Assembly: GCA_013813675.1 (NCBI GenBank)
Contig: JACCRH010000327.1
Span: 1-12,008 of the forward strand
From: Gemmatimonadales bacterium
GTDB lineage: Bacteria > Gemmatimonadota > Gemmatimonadetes > Gemmatimonadales > GWC2-71-9
Direction of reading: 5' to 3'
DNA length: 12,008 bases
Shown: piece by piece, positions 1 to 8,187 of the stretch
How the letters are laid out: each line of letters starts with the position of its first letter
How positions within the stretch are numbered: position 1 is the first letter of the stretch
Translations under genes and position numbers: made by a program
Notes under the pieces: model-generated
The model's input: only the letters and a program-made list of their open reading frames with translations
What the model was told of the DNA's origin: nothing
The model's database searches: none

Positions 1-978
1 ACGGCGAGCCTGGCACTCCCGGGGGCACCGAGCGGATGGTGGACTCTCACGGCCGAGCTGGGGCCCGACGAGCTGCGGGCGGACGACCGCCGCATCGGCG
101 TGGTGCGAGTGGCGCCGGTGGCGCGCGTCGCCTGGGACACGGCCGACCGCTACCTCGCCGCGGCGTGCGAGGTGCTCGCGGCCAACCGGCGGATCGTGCG
201 GGGCGACGAGGTCACCGTCGGGCGGCTCGGCCGCGGCAGCTCCGTCGTCCAGCCGCCGGAAGATCCGGCCGAGCTCGGCGCGCTCAATCGCGCGCTCGCG
301 GCCCGTGGCGTGGGCTGGAGCTACGGCCGGCTCTCGATCGACCCGGTACCGGCCGACAGCGGTCCGGTCGTCGGCCGGGTCCGGGTTACCCGCCGGCACC
401 TACTCCAGCCCAACGGGAGCGGGCGCACCGGGGTGCTCGCGAGCGTCGCCGGAGAGCCGTGGCTGGTGCGGAGCGGAGGCGTGGTGCTGGTCGGCAGCCG
501 GCTCGACCCCGCGTGGACCGAGCTGCCGCTCTCGGCCGGGTTCATGCCGTTCATGGACCTCCTCCTCAATCGCGTGGCGCGGGGCGAAGTGATCCTGGCC
601 CAAGGCGCGCCGGGCCAAGCGGTGCCGCTGCCCGACCTCGCCACCGGCGTACGGCAGGGCCAGCGGGAATGGCGGGTGGAAGGCGGAGGCATGTTCCGCC
701 CCCGCGACGTCGGCGCCTACTACCTCGTCGCCGGGGCGGACACGGTGGGGGCGATCAGCTCAAATCTCGACCTGCGGGAATCGCTCCTGGCGCCCGCGTC
801 CGACGACCGGATCCGGCGGCTCTGGAGCGGCGCCCGGGTGGCGTCGCTGACCGACAGCGCCGAGCTGGCCTTTTCCGCGGGAGCGAGGGGCGACCTCCGG
901 GGACCGCTGCTGGTCGCGGCCCTTCTGCTCGGGCTCGGCGAGGTTGCGCTGGCAAGCGTGTGGAGGCGGCAGCGGTGA
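1..978 (+). CDS. BatA-like membrane protein, C-terminal part (5' end outside window)
   Basis: The frame is open from base 1 to a TGA at 976-978 and gives a 325-residue C-terminal fragment; the start lies upstream of the window. It has no obvious catalytic motif. Around fragment residues 167-185 is RLDPAWTELPLSAGFMPFM, which resembles the late region of BatA/aerotolerance-type proteins (N-terminal double transmembrane domain plus a von Willebrand-like or glutaminase-like fold). A beta-rich stretch follows. A single hydrophobic helix at about residues 301-320 (GPLLVAALLLGLGEVALASV) then ends in a basic tail, so the C-terminus is probably anchored in the inner membrane with the bulk outside. Its stop overlaps the GTG start of mfd by 4 bases, which implies co-translation. 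The coding call is firm because the frame is continuous and its residue composition is balanced, unlike the Arg/Gly-rich competing frame. The family assignment is from recollection of sequence style and is moderate. Confidence 0.72.
   Translation, partial: TASLALPGAPSGWWTLTAELGPDELRADDRRIGVVRVAPVARVAWDTADRYLAAACEVLAANRRIVRGDEVTVGRLGRGSSVVQPPEDPAELGALNRALAARGVGWSYGRLSIDPVPADSGPVVGRVRVTRRHLLQPNGSGRTGVLASVAGEPWLVRSGGVVLVGSRLDPAWTELPLSAGFMPFMDLLLNRVARGEVILAQGAPGQAVPLPDLATGVRQGQREWRVEGGGMFRPRDVGAYYLVAGADTVGAISSNLDLRESLLAPASDDRIRRLWSGARVASLTDSAELAFSAGARGDLRGPLLVAALLLGLGEVALASVWRRQR
962..966 (+). promoter_or_regulatory. Ribosome binding site of mfd (GGAGG)
   Basis: A full GGAGG core lies 8 bases before the GTG at 975 and inside the last codons of the upstream gene. 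It decides the mfd start: the same frame stays open back to position 36, but that extension is low-complexity Arg/Gly/Pro translation overlapping a better gene in another frame. Confidence 0.75.
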
Positions 979-3900
979 AGCTCAAGCCGGTGGTGGAGGC
1001 GTTTGCCCGGGCGCCGGCGACCACCGACTTGGCCGGCCGGCTTCCCGCTCGCGGAGAGACGCTGCGGCTCGGCGGGCTGGCGGGATCCAGCGGGAGCGTG
1101 CTGGCCGCCTGGCTGGCCAATAACAATCCCCACCGCCAGGTCCTCGTGGTGGCGACGACCCCCGGTGAGGCGGAGCGATGGCTGACCGACCTCGCGCTGC
1201 TGACCGACGGCGCGGTCGCGCTCTATCCGCAACGCGAGGCGCTGGGAGAGGAAGAGCCGCATTACGAGATCGCGGGCGAGCGGGCCGAGACGCTCGAGGC
1301 GCTGCTCCGCGGGCAGCTGCGGATCATCATCACCACCGCTCGCGCCACCGCGGAGCGCACCCTGGTGCCCGCGGCGCTCGAGCGGCTCCGCCTCCGCCTC
1401 GCGCCCGGTGAGAGCAGGGCACCGGCCGGGGTGGCCGCGGCGCTGGAAGAGATGGGATACCGCCGGGTAGGCACCGTCACCGAGGTCGCCGAGTTCAGCG
1501 TGCGCGGCGGGATCCTCGACGTCTATGGATTCGGGATGGCCGCTCCAGCCCGGCTGGAATGGTGGGGAGACGACATCACCTCGATCCGGGGCTTCGACCT
1601 CACCACCCAGCGCTCGCTGCAGGAGCTGCCGGAAGTGACCGTGCTCCCGGTGAGCACCAAGTCGCTCACCGACGGGGAGGAGCCGGGCCGCGCGCCTACC
1701 CGGATGACCCTGCTGGAGCTGCTGCCCTCCGACACCTACGTCATCCAGGAATCCGCCGGCGCCGACCGCGACGAGGTGGGCCGGGCGTGGAGCGAGGCGG
1801 AGCACCACCTGGAGGTCGCCCGCCGGCTGGGCGAGGACGTGCCCAAGCGGGACGCGATCCTGGAGAGCCCGGCGGCATGGGGGAGCCGGATCGGCGGGTT
1901 CCCCAGGATGACGCTCCGCGACGCGAGCGCCGATTTTCAGTTCGGGTTCTTTCCGCCGGAGAAGGTGGACCGCGACCTGAACCGGCTGCGCGGGCTGCTC
2001 AACGGCGCTCCCCCCACGCTCATCCTCTGCGACAACGAAGGCCAGCTCGAACGACTCGACGAGCTGCTCGACGAAGGCGGCCGGGGCGCGACCCGGGCGA
2101 CGCTCGCCATCGGCGCCCTGGACGGCGGATTCGTGATGCCGTCACTCCGGGTGCTCACCGACCACGAGATCTTCCGCCGCGCCCGCCGGCTGCGCCGCGC
2201 CCGCCGCTACCGGCAGGCCGCGCCGTCGTTCACCACCGGCGCGCTCACGCTGGGCGACTACGTGGTCCACCTCGAGCATGGCATCGGGATCTATCGCGGC
2301 ATCCAGACGATCATGGTGGGCGAGTCCACGATCGAGGTCGCCATCGTGGAATACGAGGGCGGCGACCGGCTCAACGTGCCGCTCTACCGGCTGGACCAGG
2401 TCGAGCGGTACCGCGCCGCCGGGGACGACGAGGACCGGCCCCCGCCGCGGATCCACCGGCTGGGGGGCTCATCGTGGCAGCGCGTGCGGGAGCGGACCCG
2501 CCAGGCGATCAAGCAGATGGCCGCCGAGCTGCTGGATCTCTACGCCCGGCGCACGGTGTCGGCCGGCTACCCCTTTCCGCCCGACGCCAAATGGCAGCGC
2601 GAGCTGGAGAGCAGCTTTCTCTACGAGGACACCCCCGACCAGCGGAAGGCCACCGAGGAGGTCAAGGCCGACATGGAACGGCCGCTGCCGATGGACCGGC
2701 TGCTGGTCGGTGACGTGGGCTACGGCAAGACCGAGGTCGCGGTCCGCGCTGCCTTCAAGGCGGTGCAGAGCGGCAAGCAGGTCGCCGTCCTGGTGCCCAC
2801 CACGATTCTGGCCGAGCAGCATGGGCGGACCTTCACCGAGCGGCTGGCCGATTTCCCCGTGAGGACCGAGGTCCTCTCGCGGTTCCGCACCGCGAAGGAG
2901 CAGAAGGCCGCCCTGGCCCGCCTGGCGGACGGGTCCACCGATATCGTGATCGGCACCCACCGATTGCTCTCGAAGGACGTCGAGTTCAAGGATCTCGGCC
3001 TCCTCGTGGTGGACGAGGAACACCGCTTCGGGGTCAAGCACAAAGAGCGGTTGAAGGCACTCCGGCTCGCGGTGGACGTGCTCACGCTGACCGCGACGCC
3101 GATTCCGCGCACGTTGCACCTCTCGTTGGCGGGACTCCGGGATCTCACGCTCATCGAAACCGCGCCGCGCGACCGGTCCCCGATCCTGACGTTCGTGGAG
3201 CCGTGGGACGACGGACTGCTGGAGGAGGCGTTCGCCCGGGAGATCGACCGGGGTGGTCAGGTGTTCGTGGTGCACAACCGGATCGAGACGATCGAGACCA
3301 TTGCCGCCCGGGTGCGCTCGCTGGCGCCACGGGCGCGGGCAGGGGTGGCCCACGGGCAGATGCCGGCCGAGGAGTTGGAGACCGTAATGCGCGGGTTCGT
3401 GGCCGGCGAGGTGGACATCCTCGTCTCCACCATGATCGTGGAGTCCGGGCTCGACGTGCCCAACGCGAATACGATGGTGGTGCAGGACGCCCACCGGTTC
3501 GGCCTGGCCCAGCTCTACCAGTTACGGGGACGGGTGGGACGCAGCCACCGGCGCGCCTACTGCTACCTCCTGGTGCCCGATACGATCGATGCCGACGCCG
3601 AGGAGCGCCTCAGGGTGCTGGAGCACCACACCGACCTGGGCGCAGGGTATCGCATCGCCCTCAAGGACCTGGAGCTGCGCGGAGCGGGGAATCTGCTCGG
3701 CGCCGAGCAGTCGGGGCACGCGCACGCGGTGGGGTTCGACCTGTACATGCGCTGGCTGGAAGAGACCGTTCGCAGCTTACGCGGCCAGGGGGTCACCGAG
3801 CAGCCCGCCCCGCCCGACGTGGTGCTCGACCGTCCGGCGCACCTCCCCGACGGCTACGTGCCCGACGACGACGTCAAGCTGGATCTCTATCGCCGACTGG

Positions 3901-4244
3901 CGCGGGCGCTCGCGTCCGGCGAAATTGATGGGCTGCGGGATGAACTGCGCGAGCGCTTCGGGCCCCTGCCGGCCGAGGCCGAGACCCTGCTCCACATGGC
4001 GCGGCTTCGCGTGCTGGGCGCGGCGCTCGGTCTTCAGCACGTGCTGGTGCGGGGAGACGAGGCGCGGCTTACCTTCCGCCCGGGCACCCAGCCCAGGCTC
4101 ACCGGGCTCACATCGGCACTGGACGACGTGCAGCTGGCGGCCGAGGTGCGCCGCACGGTACCGCTCTCGCTCCGCCTGGTTCGCCTGGGCGGCGAACCGA
4201 TCGTGCCGGCGCTGGTGCGCGCGTTGCAGAAGGCCGCCGGCTAG
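975..4244 (+). CDS. mfd: Transcription-repair coupling factor Mfd
   Basis: Mfd is a cytoplasmic ATP-dependent DNA translocase that releases RNA polymerase stalled at lesions and recruits UvrA. The protein is 1089 residues from GTG 975, slightly shorter than E. coli Mfd (1148), mostly at the N-terminus. Visible modules in order: a degenerate UvrB-like part (about 1-300, including the FSVRGGILDVYGFG stretch); the RNA-polymerase-interaction domain from about residue 422 (GDYVVHLEHGIGIYRG); RecG-like helicase motors with Walker A GDVGYGKT at 579-586, DEEH at 680-683, TATPIPRT near 706 and GRVGRS at 852-857; and the C-terminal TRCF domain at about 950-1050. All motor motifs are intact, so it should be active. 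The GTG start overlaps the upstream TGA (GTGA) behind a strong GGAGG. The next gene starts 24 bases after the stop. Identification is certain; only the exact start is inferred. Confidence 0.98.
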   Translation: MKLKPVVEAFARAPATTDLAGRLPARGETLRLGGLAGSSGSVLAAWLANNNPHRQVLVVATTPGEAERWLTDLALLTDGAVALYPQREALGEEEPHYEIAGERAETLEALLRGQLRIIITTARATAERTLVPAALERLRLRLAPGESRAPAGVAAALEEMGYRRVGTVTEVAEFSVRGGILDVYGFGMAAPARLEWWGDDITSIRGFDLTTQRSLQELPEVTVLPVSTKSLTDGEEPGRAPTRMTLLELLPSDTYVIQESAGADRDEVGRAWSEAEHHLEVARRLGEDVPKRDAILESPAAWGSRIGGFPRMTLRDASADFQFGFFPPEKVDRDLNRLRGLLNGAPPTLILCDNEGQLERLDELLDEGGRGATRATLAIGALDGGFVMPSLRVLTDHEIFRRARRLRRARRYRQAAPSFTTGALTLGDYVVHLEHGIGIYRGIQTIMVGESTIEVAIVEYEGGDRLNVPLYRLDQVERYRAAGDDEDRPPPRIHRLGGSSWQRVRERTRQAIKQMAAELLDLYARRTVSAGYPFPPDAKWQRELESSFLYEDTPDQRKATEEVKADMERPLPMDRLLVGDVGYGKTEVAVRAAFKAVQSGKQVAVLVPTTILAEQHGRTFTERLADFPVRTEVLSRFRTAKEQKAALARLADGSTDIVIGTHRLLSKDVEFKDLGLLVVDEEHRFGVKHKERLKALRLAVDVLTLTATPIPRTLHLSLAGLRDLTLIETAPRDRSPILTFVEPWDDGLLEEAFAREIDRGGQVFVVHNRIETIETIAARVRSLAPRARAGVAHGQMPAEELETVMRGFVAGEVDILVSTMIVESGLDVPNANTMVVQDAHRFGLAQLYQLRGRVGRSHRRAYCYLLVPDTIDADAEERLRVLEHHTDLGAGYRIALKDLELRGAGNLLGAEQSGHAHAVGFDLYMRWLEETVRSLRGQGVTEQPAPPDVVLDRPAHLPDGYVPDDDVKLDLYRRLARALASGEIDGLRDELRERFGPLPAEAETLLHMARLRVLGAALGLQHVLVRGDEARLTFRPGTQPRLTGLTSALDDVQLAAEVRRTVPLSLRLVRLGGEPIVPALVRALQKAAG

Positions 4245-4268
4245 CCGAGTCATGTCACTGGAGAGGTC

Positions 4269-5786
4269 ATGAGTCGATTTTCAGTTGTCGTCCGTGTGAT
4301 CGCCCCCGCGCTGGTGCTGGGCGGCAGCCTGGCGGGCTGTGACCGGGCGAAGGATCTGTTCACCGCCCATGCCGACACCGCCGCCGAGGCCGCGGGGCAG
4401 GAGCTCTCCGCCGAGCGGCTGGCGAAGATCATGAGCGCCGCCAAGAGCGTGCGGCTGACGCCGGAGGCGGCGCAGCTCGTGGCCAATGTCTGGATCGACT
4501 ACATGCTGCTGGCGCAGGCGGTAGTTCGAGACGAGCTGCCGGTCGATTCCGCCAGCGTGGCCGAGGCCGTCTGGCCCGAGGTGGCGGAGATCAAGGGCAC
4601 CCGGTGGCACGACACGCTGATGTCGCGGCGCTCCGCGCTGGCGCCGACCGGGGTGGACAGCCTGTACCGGCAAGGGGATCAGCGGGTCTTCCAACACATT
4701 CTGTTCGGGGCCAGGTCGGGCGCCGCCGACACGCTCCGCAGCGCCAAGCGCAGGCTGGCCGACGCCACGCTGATCCGGATCCGGAAGGGGGCGGTGTTCG
4801 GCCGGCTCGCCTCCCAGCTCTCGGAAGACCCCGGAAGCAAGACCGACAGCGGCTACCTGCCGCTGGGACCGCGCGGCCGCTTCGTCGCGTCGTTCGACAG
4901 CGCGGCGTGGTCGCTGGAGCCGGGCCAGACCAGCGGCGTGGTCGAGACGCCGTACGGCTACCACATCCTTCGCCGCCCGGGGCTGGAAGAAGTGCGCGAG
5001 CGGCTGGGCGACCATCTGGTCACTCAGGCGGGCATGCGCCTCGATTCGGTGTACATGGACAGCCTGGCCGCCGCGAACCAGACCAAGCTCACCGGCAACG
5101 CCCCCGCGATCATGCGCACCGCCATCGAGAACCCGAGCGAGGCGGTGAAGTCGGACAAGGCGCTGGTGCAATACGTCGGTGGCGCGCTCACCACCCGGGA
5201 CTTCATCCGCTGGGTCAACGCGCTGCCCCCGCAGTACTCGGGCCGGCTGCGAACCGCCGACGACAGCGCCCTCAACCAGTTCGCCAAGGCGCTGGCGCAG
5301 AACGCGCTCCTGCTGCGCGACGCCGAAGCGGGCGGCATCCGGCTCACCTCTGAGGAATGGACCGAGCTCACCCAGCAGTACCGCGCCCGGTTGGACACCT
5401 TGCGCACCGACATGGGCCTCAGCGCGCCGGAGCTCAGCGACGAGAGCGTGCCGGAGGGCCAGCGTGCGTCGCTCGCGGCCCTCAAGGTGGAGGCGTACTT
5501 CGATCGCCTGAACGACGGCAAGAGCCGGCTCCGTCCGCTGCCCAATGCGCTCTCGACGCTGCTGCGCGGGCGGTTCCCCTCCCGGGTGGACAACGCGGGG
5601 CTCAGCCGCTCGCTGCAGCTGGCGCAGGAGTTGGTGGCGGCGCGCGACTCCGCCTCGGGCGGTTCGCCGTCCGGCCTGCCGGGGGCGCCACCGGGCGCAA
5701 TGCGGCCGGCGCCGGGTCCCGCGCCACTCCCCGCGCCGGGCACCGCGCCCGACAGCGCGTCCGACAGCGCGCCACCGCAGCGATAG
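4269..5786 (+). CDS. Parvulin-type peptidyl-prolyl isomerase lipoprotein
   Basis: This 505-residue protein probably assists folding of secreted proteins by cis-trans isomerisation of prolyl bonds. The N-terminus is a lipoprotein signal: basic start, hydrophobic core, then LAGC with the lipidated cysteine at residue 24. One parvulin (PpiC/rotamase) domain spans about residues 142-236, opening with QHILFGAR, carrying LSEDPGS and closing with TPYGYHILRR. The flanks, including a segment at about 303-326 (VGGALTTRDFIRWVNALP), look like the helical chaperone region of SurA/PrsA proteins. The last 45 or so residues form a Pro/Ala/Ser/Gly-rich tail, probably unstructured. The ATG at 4269 follows GGAGAGG (4260-4266); the GGAG part is spaced 5 bases. 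An earlier ATG at 4252 is stopped after six codons by TGA. It lies between mfd and a second parvulin gene with small gaps, so it is probably in the same operon. Outer-membrane versus inner-membrane location cannot be read from sequence alone. Confidence 0.9.
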   Translation: MSRFSVVVRVIAPALVLGGSLAGCDRAKDLFTAHADTAAEAAGQELSAERLAKIMSAAKSVRLTPEAAQLVANVWIDYMLLAQAVVRDELPVDSASVAEAVWPEVAEIKGTRWHDTLMSRRSALAPTGVDSLYRQGDQRVFQHILFGARSGAADTLRSAKRRLADATLIRIRKGAVFGRLASQLSEDPGSKTDSGYLPLGPRGRFVASFDSAAWSLEPGQTSGVVETPYGYHILRRPGLEEVRERLGDHLVTQAGMRLDSVYMDSLAAANQTKLTGNAPAIMRTAIENPSEAVKSDKALVQYVGGALTTRDFIRWVNALPPQYSGRLRTADDSALNQFAKALAQNALLLRDAEAGGIRLTSEEWTELTQQYRARLDTLRTDMGLSAPELSDESVPEGQRASLAALKVEAYFDRLNDGKSRLRPLPNALSTLLRGRFPSRVDNAGLSRSLQLAQELVAARDSASGGSPSGLPGAPPGAMRPAPGPAPLPAPGTAPDSASDSAPPQR

Positions 5787-5798
5787 ATCGGAGCCCCA

Positions 5799-7184
5799 AT
5801 GCCGCTCGGCAGATCCGTACTGCTCGCCGCTTTCGGCGTCCTCGCCGGCGCTCTCGCGCCGCGTGGTGTCGCCGCCGCGCAGGACACCGCGGCGGTGGCG
5901 CCGCCTGGCCCCACGGTGGTCGCCGCCGGCCCGGGCGCCGATTCGGTGCTCGTGGTGGACCGGGTGGTGGCGGTCGTCGGCAACCGTCCGGTGCTCGCGT
6001 CCCAGGTGGACGAAGAGCTGTTCAGCCGCCAGGCGCAGGGCGTCCAACTGCCGACCGAGCCGGATCGGCTGCAGGCGCTGCGCCGCCAGGTCGTCTCGTC
6101 GATCGTGGACGAGGAGCTGCTGGTGCAGCAGGCGGCGCGCGACACCGCCATCCAAGTCACCGACCAGGAGATTGCTGACGGCGTCGAGCAACAGGTGCGC
6201 AAGGTGCGGGGCAACTTCAGCTCCGAGGTCGACTACCAGAACGAGCTGAAGAAGGCGGGATTCCAGACCCCTGAGGAATACCGCCGCTGGCTCACCGACC
6301 AGCAGCGGCGCGCCGCCCTGCAGAACCGGCTCATCGACGGGCTTCGGGGGGCTGGCAAGCTCAAGCCGGTGGCGCCCACCGAACAGGAGATGCGGAAGTT
6401 CTTCGACGAGCAGAAGGCGGCGCTCGGCACCCGGCCGGCGACGATTTCCTTCCGCCAGATCGTGGTGACCCCGAAGGCCACCGCCGCCGCCAAGGCGCGG
6501 GCTCGGGCGCAGGCGGACTCGATCGTGCTCGCGCTGCGCGGAGGCGCAGACTTCGCGACCGCCGCCCGGCGCTTCTCTCAGGATCCCGGCTCGCGCGACC
6601 AGGGGGGCTCGCTCAACTGGTTCCGCCGCGGCGTCATGGTGCCGGAGTTCGAGCGAGTCGCGTTCGCGCTCAAGCCGGGCGTGATCTCCGACCCGGTGGA
6701 GTCACCCTTCGGCTATCACATCATCCAGGTCGAGCGAACCCAGCCCGCTGAAGTGCAGGCCAGACACATCCTGCTCACGCCGGCGATCGATTCCGCCAAC
6801 CTGGCCGGCGCCCGCGCACTCGCCGTCAGTCTGAGCGAGCGGCTGCAGCAGGGCGCATCGTTCGATTCCCTCCAGCGGGTCCATCACGATCCGTCGGGCG
6901 GCGAGCGCCAGGCGCAGAACGTGCCGGCGGACAAGCTCCCCGAGGCGTATACCAAGGCGACCGCCGGGGCCGACTCCGGCGCCGTCGTCCCGCTGTTCAC
7001 CTTGAAAGGAACCGGTGACCGCGAACAGTTCGTGGTACTCCAGGTGACCGGCCGCCGCTCGGAGGGCGAGATCCGCTACGAGGACGTACAGGACCGCATC
7101 CGCCAGCAGCTCGGGCAGGAGCTCGCTATCCGCCGCTACATCGACCAGTTGCGGAAGTCCACCTACGTGGAGATCAGGACCTGA
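5799..7184 (+). CDS. surA: SurA-like periplasmic chaperone / peptidyl-prolyl isomerase
   Basis: This 461-residue protein has SurA architecture. SurA escorts outer-membrane proteins across the periplasm in diderm bacteria. A cleavable signal peptide is visible (hydrophobic residues 7-20, likely cut near VAAAQ at 24-28), followed by a short Ala/Pro-rich linker. The SurA N-terminal chaperone region starts at about residue 50 with VDRVVAVVGNRPVLASQVDEE, typical of the family. The first parvulin domain covers about 216-312 (FRQIVVTPKA, FSQDPGSRDQGG, SPFGYHIIQVER). A second, more degenerate one begins at ARHILLTP (321-328) and runs to FVVLQVTG (411-418); the canonical closing PYGYHI is not recognisable there. 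The C-terminal helix completes the chaperone fold. The ATG follows GGAG at 5790-5793 with 5-base spacing, 12 bases after the preceding stop. Its TGA overlaps the proposed pdxA start. The family is clear; orthology to E. coli SurA rests on domain order and the pdxA neighbour. Confidence 0.9.
   Translation: MPLGRSVLLAAFGVLAGALAPRGVAAAQDTAAVAPPGPTVVAAGPGADSVLVVDRVVAVVGNRPVLASQVDEELFSRQAQGVQLPTEPDRLQALRRQVVSSIVDEELLVQQAARDTAIQVTDQEIADGVEQQVRKVRGNFSSEVDYQNELKKAGFQTPEEYRRWLTDQQRRAALQNRLIDGLRGAGKLKPVAPTEQEMRKFFDEQKAALGTRPATISFRQIVVTPKATAAAKARARAQADSIVLALRGGADFATAARRFSQDPGSRDQGGSLNWFRRGVMVPEFERVAFALKPGVISDPVESPFGYHIIQVERTQPAEVQARHILLTPAIDSANLAGARALAVSLSERLQQGASFDSLQRVHHDPSGGERQAQNVPADKLPEAYTKATAGADSGAVVPLFTLKGTGDREQFVVLQVTGRRSEGEIRYEDVQDRIRQQLGQELAIRRYIDQLRKSTYVEIRT
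7169..7172 (+). promoter_or_regulatory. Ribosome binding site supporting a CTG start for pdxA
   Basis: GGAG sits in the last codons of surA, 8 bases before the CTG at 7181. It is the best-placed Shine-Dalgarno-like sequence for the only in-frame start that keeps the conserved PdxA N-terminus. An AGGA at 7176-7179 lies too close to the CTG to be the main site. Confidence 0.5.
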
Positions 7185-8131
7185 GCGGAGCGGCAGGGGG
7201 GCGCCCGCCGCCCCGCATCGCCATCACGCTCGGTGACCCCCGCGGAATCGGCCCGGAGATCACCGCCCGCGCGCTGGAGCAGCCGCTCGACGCCGAGGTG
7301 ACGCTGGTGGGGGCGGAGGATCAGATCGCGGCAATCCCGGCCGCGCACCGGGTGGCGGTGGGAAGCTGGGGACCGGGGAGCGGCCAAACCGCGGACGAGC
7401 GGGGCCGCGCCATCCGCGCGGGGCGCCTCACGGGCCATGCGGTCGAGACCGCCGCCAAGCTCGCGCTTGCCGGCCAGGTCGACGCCATCGTCACCGCCCC
7501 CGCCCACAAGCACGCCCTCCACCTCGCCGGATTTCCCTATCCCGGTCACACCGAATGGCTCGCGCACCTCGCCGGCGGGGTCGACGTGGCGATGATGCTC
7601 GCGGCCGATCAGCTGCGCGTGGTGCTGGTGACCACCCACGTGCCGTTCCGCGACGTGCCGGCGTTGCTGACGCTTGAGCGAGTGGTCCGGACCGGACGCA
7701 TCACCGAGAGCGGGCTGCGCGGCTGGTGGGGCATCGAGCGCCCCCGGCTCGCGCTCTGCGCGGTGAATCCGCACGCGGGGGAGTCGGGCCTCTTCGGCGA
7801 CGAGGAGGAGAGGGTCCTGCGGCCGGCCGCGGAGGCTCTCGGAGCCGCTGGCCCGCTGCCGGCCGATACCGTCTTCGTCCGGGCGATGCGGGGCGAGTTC
7901 GACGCGGTCCTGGCGCCATACCACGACGTCGGGATGACCGCGATCAAGGTGGCCGCGTTCGGCCGCGCGGTGAACATCACCCTCGGCCTTCCTTTCGTCC
8001 GCACCTCGCCCGACCACGGCACCGCCTTCGACATCGCGGGAACCGGCAAGGCGGATGCGTCGAGCATGCGCGCGGCCATCGAAATGGCGGTCGGGATGGC
8101 TCGGCGGAACACGGTTCGTTTGTCATCCTGA
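7181..8131 (+). CDS. pdxA: 4-hydroxythreonine-4-phosphate dehydrogenase PdxA, probable CTG start
   Basis: PdxA oxidises 4-phosphohydroxy-L-threonine with NAD(P)+ in the DXP-dependent route to pyridoxal phosphate; it is a cytoplasmic metal-dependent dimer. The three histidines matching the E. coli metal ligands H166, H211 and H266 are present in TTHVPFRD (H153), NPHAGE (H198) and PYHDVG (H248), counting from CTG 7181. VTAPAHK, GHTEW and TSPDHGTAFDIAG are also typical. The N-terminal motif RIAITLGDPRGIGPE (residues 12-26) is encoded at 7214-7258, upstream of the first ATG/GTG/TTG in the frame (GTG 7298). I therefore place the start at CTG 7181, which overlaps the surA stop as CTGA, 8 bases after GGAG. 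This gives 316 residues, close to the E. coli length of 329. The last codons, TCA TCC TGA, lie inside a palindromic repeat. The enzyme call is very firm; the start codon is inference. Confidence 0.93.
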   Translation: MSGAAGGRPPPRIAITLGDPRGIGPEITARALEQPLDAEVTLVGAEDQIAAIPAAHRVAVGSWGPGSGQTADERGRAIRAGRLTGHAVETAAKLALAGQVDAIVTAPAHKHALHLAGFPYPGHTEWLAHLAGGVDVAMMLAADQLRVVLVTTHVPFRDVPALLTLERVVRTGRITESGLRGWWGIERPRLALCAVNPHAGESGLFGDEEERVLRPAAEALGAAGPLPADTVFVRAMRGEFDAVLAPYHDVGMTAIKVAAFGRAVNITLGLPFVRTSPDHGTAFDIAGTGKADASSMRAAIEMAVGMARRNTVRLSS

Positions 8132-8187
8132 GCGGAGCGAAGGAGCCTGAACCGGGCTACGCCTCCTTCGCTTCGCTCAGGATGACA
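8121..8187. repeat. Dispersed palindromic repeat; possible bidirectional terminator
   Basis: The left arm (8121-8145) and right arm (8163-8187) are inverted complements over 25 bases with one mismatch, which would be a G-U pair in one RNA strand. The loop is 17 bases. The arms begin TGTCATCCTGAGCGGAGC and end GCTTCGCTCAGGATGACA. From memory this is a very common dispersed element in GC-rich soil bacteria; translated, it yields the HPERSEG and RSAQDD peptides seen in many spurious hypothetical proteins. It lies between convergent pdxA and hisG, so its hairpin could end transcription from both sides, although no strong T-tract follows either arm. The left arm contains the pdxA stop codon (8129-8131). 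I see nothing coding in the remaining spacer to 8223. Confidence 0.88.

Noticed and set aside
36..974. Upstream extension of the mfd reading frame
   Set aside because: It translates to Arg/Gly/Pro-rich low-complexity sequence and overlaps a convincing membrane-protein frame. A GGAGG site 8 bases before GTG 975 sets the start.
4281..6191. 636-codon ORF on the minus strand
   Set aside because: It is antisense to two well-supported parvulin genes, and its His/Arg/Gly-rich composition is typical of a shadow frame in GC-rich DNA.
8121..8187. Inverted repeat as part of a CRISPR array or IS end
   Set aside because: Only one unit is present, without regularly spaced direct repeats, a transposase or target-site duplications.
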